Below, piece by piece: positions 58,435 through 64,000 of a stretch of DNA of 64,000 bases. A program made the position numbers and the translations under genes. A model generated the notes under the pieces. It ran no database searches. It was not told the origin of the DNA and saw only the letters and a program-made list of their open reading frames with translations. Source of the stretch: Pseudisothecium myosuroides (lineage: Eukaryota; Streptophyta; Bryopsida; Hypnales; Lembophyllaceae); NCBI GenBank assembly GCA_951799445.1, contig OX637289.1, positions 10,383,321 through 10,447,320 of the forward strand, given 5' to 3'. Each line of letters begins with the position of its first letter. Positions within the stretch are counted from its first letter, which is position 1.

Positions 58435-60056
58435 ATGGCGATGGCGAACTCGGCCACGATGCTCCTGCTGCGGCGGGCAATGGCGACAGCTGCAAAACCT
58501 GCTGCGGAAGTCGTGCAGAAGAAGCCAGGGACCGGGCATCCGAAGAAGAAGAGCGTATTTGATGTCGCAAGGTTGCTACCTGGCTGGGGCGTCGGCCACA
58601 AAGTCGCCAAGACGCATTGGAAGCCTCAGACGTATTATAAGCTCTACGACATTAAGTTGCGAAAGGTACGTACATTGATGAATCCTCTTGGATTCTGAGG
58701 TCGTTGGTTGCTTAAATATGGACTGTCTCGCAAGAATCGAATTTAGCTTCATCTGCTTGTGGTGTTGGTTTGTGCTCGATCAGCGAACGTTGAATTCTGC
58801 AGGTTTTCGTTCTCTTATCGCATTGTTGTAGAGACTTTGGGTATCATTTGTGAATTGTGTCGGCGGAATTGATCGACTGCTGGATTTTTATGCGTTTCTA
58901 GTTATTCATGTCTGAGGTTCTTCTAGTACGGCATTTTCAGTTTATGAATTCGAAGCACTTTGAATTACCCAGTTTAAGTATCAGCGGTAAACTAGTGAGA
59001 GAGTAGATTTGTTGCTTTGAGTTTTTGGTTGTGCATGGCAATGCAGCCAGCAGTGTTGCATATCTTGTACACGAATTTGCACTCTTCTACTGAAGGTGTT
59101 GTCTCAGAATCGAATGATCTTTTGTCTCTAGTTTTGTTCCTCAATCTTGGTAGTCGACAATGGCATCTCTTCAAGTGTTAGGCCGATTTAAGGTATTGCA
59201 ATCGAGATGCAGTTGAGACTTTAATTATATAGATTAAGAATGGAATGGTTATGCTGTGAACAGCGTACCATCATTAGATTACCGATCGTTTCTGTGAATT
59301 CTACAATGTTCGGAAGGTGCGCTTCATCCAGCAGCAGATTCCAGGTTTTTAAGAACATTTTATTTCTTATAGTTTGCGGCAAAGCTGACGTAGTTTTTTG
59401 TTTTCTTGAAGGATGCCGGCCACGGAGCTGCATGGGGCATATATCACGAAGGAGGCAAGTATTATCTCATTTGACTGACTGTTTAGTCGGTAGTATAAAG
59501 AACCATAATGATAGGAAGGAGTGACGATTTCACGTAATGCTCACTGGACATCGGCAAACAACACTGGGATTGTTATTGTTTTCTGTGAAAATATCGTACT
59601 GGGAGTTCTAAAAGGTATTACTCTTAGTGGCACAATAAGATTTGAGGTTGAGAGAACTGCCAATCTCTTGTGAGAGGCTATGGTATGGTCATGAAAAGAA
59701 AGTTTCATCAGGACTGTTTGTTTGTAAAATCAAAATCAACCTCGACTTGTGTGAAGAAGCTGGTACATGGTTCGCTTTATACGATCTCGCTTAGCATGTT
59801 GCAGTACGTGAAAGCATCAAAAATTTTATGTGATCAATTTGACTGGTCAACCTATTTCTTGCTGGGCGTGACGTTGGCATTCTACCTTGATCATTGAATA
59901 TGCGCAGGTGTAGAGGCAGGAAAGTTGCAGAAGATTAGTGGAGCAAATAAACGGTGTTGGAAGTACGTAGTAGATGGACCTGAACGAACTTGGGAATCTA
60001 TTGCTTCAAAGAAGAATTTGGTAGTCGAGGAAGCAAAGACGGAGGTCTCAGCTTAG
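58435..60056 (+). CDS. Mitochondrial small-subunit ribosomal protein S34-like, 3 exons
   Basis: Exons 58435-58665, 59412-59454 and 59908-60056: 423 nt, 140 aa. I recognise the plant S34 family from the lysine-rich KKKSVFDVARLLPGWGVG start, the Trp- and Lys-rich middle ending YDIKLRK, the short linker GHGAAWGIYHEGG, and ISGANKRCWKYV near the C-terminus. The N-terminus is rich in Arg, Ala and Ser with few acidic residues, as expected of a mitochondrial presequence. Role (family knowledge): a structural protein of the mitochondrial ribosome small subunit. Exon 1 ends in phase 0 at a normal GTACGT donor. Exon 2 is only 43 nt and must end at GGAG|GCAAGT, a GC donor, because only that junction keeps frame into VEAGKLQKISG. 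Telo-box-like motifs lie ~420-460 bp upstream. The assignment rests on motif recall, not a search. Confidence 0.85.
59455..59907 (+). other. GC-AG intron 2 of the S34-like gene
   Basis: The donor reads G|GCAAGT, the usual strong form of a GC donor, and the acceptor is ATGCGCAG. The only nearby GT, four bases downstream, would shift exon 3 out of the conserved frame. Confidence 0.75.
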
Positions 60057-61389
60057 TGGCAGTTATTTTGATCATTGTTCTCCCATTTTTCGACAAATCT
60101 CTTTGCCATCTCCATGTGGCATCTTCATGAGTTCTACAATGGCAGCTGAATGGTTAACTATTCGGACAGCCGATAACGACGATAGCTTTCCAGTTGTTTC
60201 TGTTGCTTCCTCCAGAAACAGGGCAAGGTAAACCTTTAAGTCCTGATCGTCATACAAAGAGGTGTGCCTGTCATTTACGAGTCCCAATGCAAGGTGCACC
60301 TTAGAGGCTGTCGCTTAGTCTAGATGTAAGCTTGAAGGTAGCCCCTTTGTAAAATTTATCATGCCGGCAAGCACCATTTCTAATTATAGAAATAAACAAT
60401 GGATTTCAGGTGTTGAAAATCGGAGAATGTGAAGTTTCTTATTGCAGTATTTCGTGTGATTACACGTTGGTTTGAAATTGTTCTAAAGGCTTCTCCTTAT
60501 GTTCTTCTGCCGAGTTCAAATGTTGGAATATTGAGGAGGGTGATCAAAAGGGTCTGAAAGTTTACTATCTGTCTTTCAATAGCGGCCAGATCGTTGTTTG
60601 CGAAGATTGAGATGTTCTTCAATTTCGAAATTCTTATGTGATGTGATGTGATGGGAACAAGCTACTCTCTCTTGGCTCTTATAGCGCAAGTGATGTGCTG
60701 TACTGTACTGCACAGGCATTGGCATTTGTCCATTTCCTCCGTAACTTGTTTTAGAGAGTGATGCCAACAGTGGCAGTGGCATTGGCAGGGGAGATCGAAG
60801 CGAGAGAGGAGTGGGGCCGAGCACGATGCCCACGACAGGCGCCAATCGGTATGCAAGCCAAGTTTGTGAGTAATCTTTCGTGTTTTTTGAGAGCTTTCCG
60901 TCTTTTGCACATTTCATATTGCTCGTGTGATGATAATGGTAGCAACAATGGTACATTTAGTAACATGGTTAGATACTTGTGACAGTCGTTATATTTTCGA
61001 ACTCTCCAATACAAATGAAATGCATTAGAAGAAATTGTGCACCATAGTTCCCCTCTCCAGGAAATGAAGATAAGGAACTCCTGAACTCGAAATTGGTCTC
61101 GTTCTGAGGCCGGCGGGAATCAAGAATTATTTCATGAACTTGAACATAGACAGACAATACGATTACAATCATAATAAAAGTTATATATTCTATCACTCAT
61201 GCTATACTTGTAGAAGAGCTTTCTTCAGTATAGTATGACTCACACACGACAAAAGAGTTGTAACCCACAAATTTCTGCTATGGCTGTGCGAGCCAGCTTA
61301 CACAACTTTCAATCTCTACTCTCTAAAGACTTTAACCATACTTTGTCACAGTTAGAATTTCACCACTCATTAGGGGAAGCTTTTAAGTC
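60057..61389. other. Intergenic between the S34-like gene and the LRR-ZZ gene
   Basis: The two genes converge here. Short frames near 60.6-61.0 kb on both strands are low complexity. Nothing recognised. Confidence 0.5.
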
Positions 61390-63944
61390 TCAACGAATAA
61401 AGTCAAAAGTTTCACTCCATCGCACAATTGGGTAATCGTACACCACATATCCCCAATCCCATTCATCTACACCATGATCATACGCCATCATAATTCGACT
61501 ATTAATTTTATGTGGGTTGGGTGCTTCAAATACTGACATGGGATGGTCTGACCGATGGGGTGGAGGCAGCTCGACTGTACCATTCTCCGAATTCGTGAAG
61601 CAAGATTGACACATGTTGAAGTCGGGACATGTGTTGCAACGCCAACCACGTTGAGAAGTGATGAGGGTTGTGCATAGATCACAAGTTCGATGGAAACCGG
61701 AACTCACCTGCACAAAGTAATCCACTGAGGTCAGTAGAACGCTGCTCAAAAGATTCAGTATAATAAGTTGGAAGTTGAACAGTACGTAATAGTTTTGTGG
61801 ATTAGTAAGTAAATTTGACCATGATACTACTGTCTGCTGATACTTCATTTAGTGCAGATTGTAGAAAATTGTGTGACCAGCATTAATTAACCAAGACAGA
61901 GAGTAGCGGCATGATTTGTACTTACTAGTTCGAAGGCTTGATTAGATATTGGTCGGGCAACGGATCGTACGATCATTTGAGCAAGCGGAAAAGGGCGACC
62001 ATCACTCCTTGCTTGTAAGACTTGGATACGGAAAGGTTTGGTAAATGCTTGTAGGACGCGTGGAAAGGGTTCAGCTCGAAACTTGTTGCGGGTGTTGCTC
62101 AGACCGTCTTTCAAAAATAAATTCTTGACAGCATCTGATTTTAAGCCCAGGTCGGGCTTGTCATAAGCAACGCATATGCTCCCTTTCATAACTGTGATTC
62201 TCCATTCTTGGTACCTGGATCGTGCAAACACACAAATTCTGTCTCCATCTCGCAGTCTTTCAACGAGAGGGTGAGATTTTCTTAATGTGCAAATGTACAC
62301 TTGATCTCGATAATCTGCATGTCGTAATGCAAATAACTGACTGGTAAACACGGGCACGTCCCCATTGGATCGTAGAATTCCTGCTTCAATGTTGCAGTTA
62401 CCGTTGTATTGACCGTGTAAATGAGAAAAGTCTGACCACCCTTGGTCATGGGCAACCACTGTGATGACAGCGGCTTCAATACTACTCTCCTTGCTCGAAA
62501 TTCTCGTCTCCACGCAAAGTTCATTCGCATCTTGCACTGAACAAATCTTTCTCGTCATCGTGTTGTCAACGAACCCGATGGCGTGGTCATAGTAACTAAC
62601 CACTTGTGAACTTGGTGCTCCAGCCTGACATAACCATACCATGTGCAGGGTTCAAGGAACAATAAATTTAGAGTGATCAATTCTTCATGCTACATCGTCA
62701 AATTTTCAAAAAACGGGAGAGTTACATTGCACAGTGTCATGGACAGTATAATCACAAGCTTAGATTCAATTCCGCAAGAATCCTGAAAATATTAATTTCC
62801 ATACCTGTAACCAATCGTTGTTGTACTTCAGGCACACACCACTTCCACTCAAGTAGCATTCTTTCACTGTCGGTTTGAAGAGAAGATTCTCGTAGATACT
62901 CGACAAACTGCTGCATCCACTGACGTTGATGTGGTTAAGAATTTCCGTGGATTCCAGACCTTGCACTTCAGTCAAACCTGTGCAGTTGCATAGGATGAGT
63001 TTTCTTAGCTTCATTAGCTTCCCCACGAGGTTGACAGCAACCAACTCGGGGCAATCGTCCAACTCCAGTTCTTCAATGAACGCAGGCAATGCTTCGACAT
63101 CAACCAAATCTGGACTACCTCGCATATACAAGCGAGCCAAGGCTGTCAAACCCCTGAAACTCTCTGGCAACGTGGTCATCTTGTTCTTCTGCATGAGAAG
63201 AGTGCTTAATCTTTTTAAGCCTCCAAACTCAAGAGGCAAATCGCCGTCCTCAATGGGGCACTGTTCAAGGTTTAAGTCGGTAAGACTTTGCAATTGTCCG
63301 AAGTTGCTAGATAGCTTCCTGAAATTCCTGCATTTCTCCAAGCTCAGAATCTTAAGAAGCGCGAGCTTTCCAAAACTCTCAGGAAGGCTTTGTAAGGAGT
63401 TGCATTCGGTGATATGAAGCTCAATTAGGCTTCGTAGGTCTCCAAAATCATCGGGCAAATGCGTCAATCCCGTTGCATGCACACGGATCACCCTCAACTT
63501 GACAAGACCCTTGACAGATTTGGGGAACTCTGATAGGGACTGGCAATTAGAGAGCGAGAGCTCCTCCAAACAAGATAACCTGGAGAATGATTCTGGTAGA
63601 CAAGTGAGACTGGAAGCGTCTTGAGCAGAGAATATGACAAGATTCTTTCCCAGCTCTCCAAAGTCCGCTGGCAACTGCGTTATCTTATTGCCAGCATTCA
63701 TTGAGAATCTCTTGAGCTTTGACAAGTTGACCATGCCATCGGGAAGGTTCTCCAAACTCTCACATTCATTCAAGTTGAGATCCTCGAGTATCTGCAGCTC
63801 GCCAAGAGAGCGTGGTAGAACTTTCAGACTTTTGCACCCTTGAAGGTTCAGTGTTCTTAGCATTGTCAGAAATTTGATAGTCTCTGGGATTTCCTCCAAC
63901 GCAGTGCAGTTCTGAAGGTGTAAAACTCTAAGCCGTTTGGGTAC
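61390..63944 (-). CDS. LRR protein with DQGWSDF domain and C-terminal ZZ zinc finger (5' part outside window)
   Basis: Three minus-strand exons, all phase 0: 63944-62805 (380 aa), 62624-61926 (233 aa), 61707-61390 (105 aa and stop). A stop lies in frame just upstream of 63944 and ATTCAG precedes GTACCC, so 63944 is an acceptor and the gene starts beyond the window. Exon 1 is a plant LRR array of about 14 repeats (L..L.L..C..L..LP), as in TIR-NBS-LRR-type proteins. Exon 2 is a predicted beta-rich domain with the motif DQGWSDF followed by HGQYNGN, a form I recall from fungal and plant multidomain proteins. Exon 3 holds a ZZ finger: CDLC, CNTC, CQSC and HRSDHPM, a Zn-binding fold that usually binds proteins or peptides. 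The likely role is sensing or scaffolding in immunity or signalling, which is inference. Whether an NB-ARC, kinase or other effector domain lies upstream cannot be seen. Confidence 0.85.
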
Positions 63945-64000
63945 CTGAATCGAGCACAGTCATGGCACATCAAAATCACGACAAAAGCACCATGAAAGCA

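Overview
The window looks like land-plant nuclear DNA. Genes are spliced with GT-AG introns and one GC-AG intron, and intergenic DNA is AT-rich and full of plant-type TIR transposons (CACTA, piggyBac, PIF/Harbinger-like, pogo-like). The gene set includes a secreted GH31 glycosidase, a plant-type mitochondrial S34-like ribosomal protein and a plant LRR protein. I cannot name the species. The LRR + ZZ-finger architecture and the repeats would fit a seed-free plant (bryophyte or lycophyte), but that is inference. No bacterial operon, CRISPR array, rRNA or tRNA gene was recognised.

Genes, all at the right-hand side. (1) 43040-48836 (+): five-exon GH31 alpha-glucosidase/alpha-xylosidase, 900 aa, signal peptide and both catalytic Asp motifs present. 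(2) 58435-60056 (+): three-exon mitochondrial S34-type ribosomal protein, 140 aa, whose second intron needs a GC donor. (3) 61390-63944 (-): the C-terminal part (718 aa visible) of a large protein in which an LRR array is followed by a DQGWSDF-type domain and a ZZ zinc finger; its 5' end lies beyond the window.

The remaining ~50 kb is layered mobile-element DNA. 3.3-10.25 kb is a large inverted-repeat element (arms ~450-550 bp when insertions are removed). It was later split by a 2.3-kb CACTA element, a 0.27-kb foldback element and a 0.35-kb MITE. 15.2-27.2 kb is dominated by at least seven copies of a ~0.9-kb non-autonomous element bounded by TTAA (an eighth copy lies near 54.5 kb); some sit end to end sharing one TTAA. 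31073-37075 is a complete-ended 6.0-kb piggyBac element with TTAA duplications. Its transposase is dead (internal deletion, frame change, two in-frame stops) and it carries a second unrecognised degraded reading frame. CACTA-type hairpins, PIF- and pogo-like MITEs, snapback repeats and short tandem duplications fill most of the rest.

The three genes show no functional link to one another. The most informative material is the transposon archaeology (a dead piggyBac with TTAA MITEs of similar termini) and the unusual LRR-ZZ protein. Splice sites were chosen by hand from reading frame, motif continuity and GT/GC-AG signals; there was no transcript evidence.
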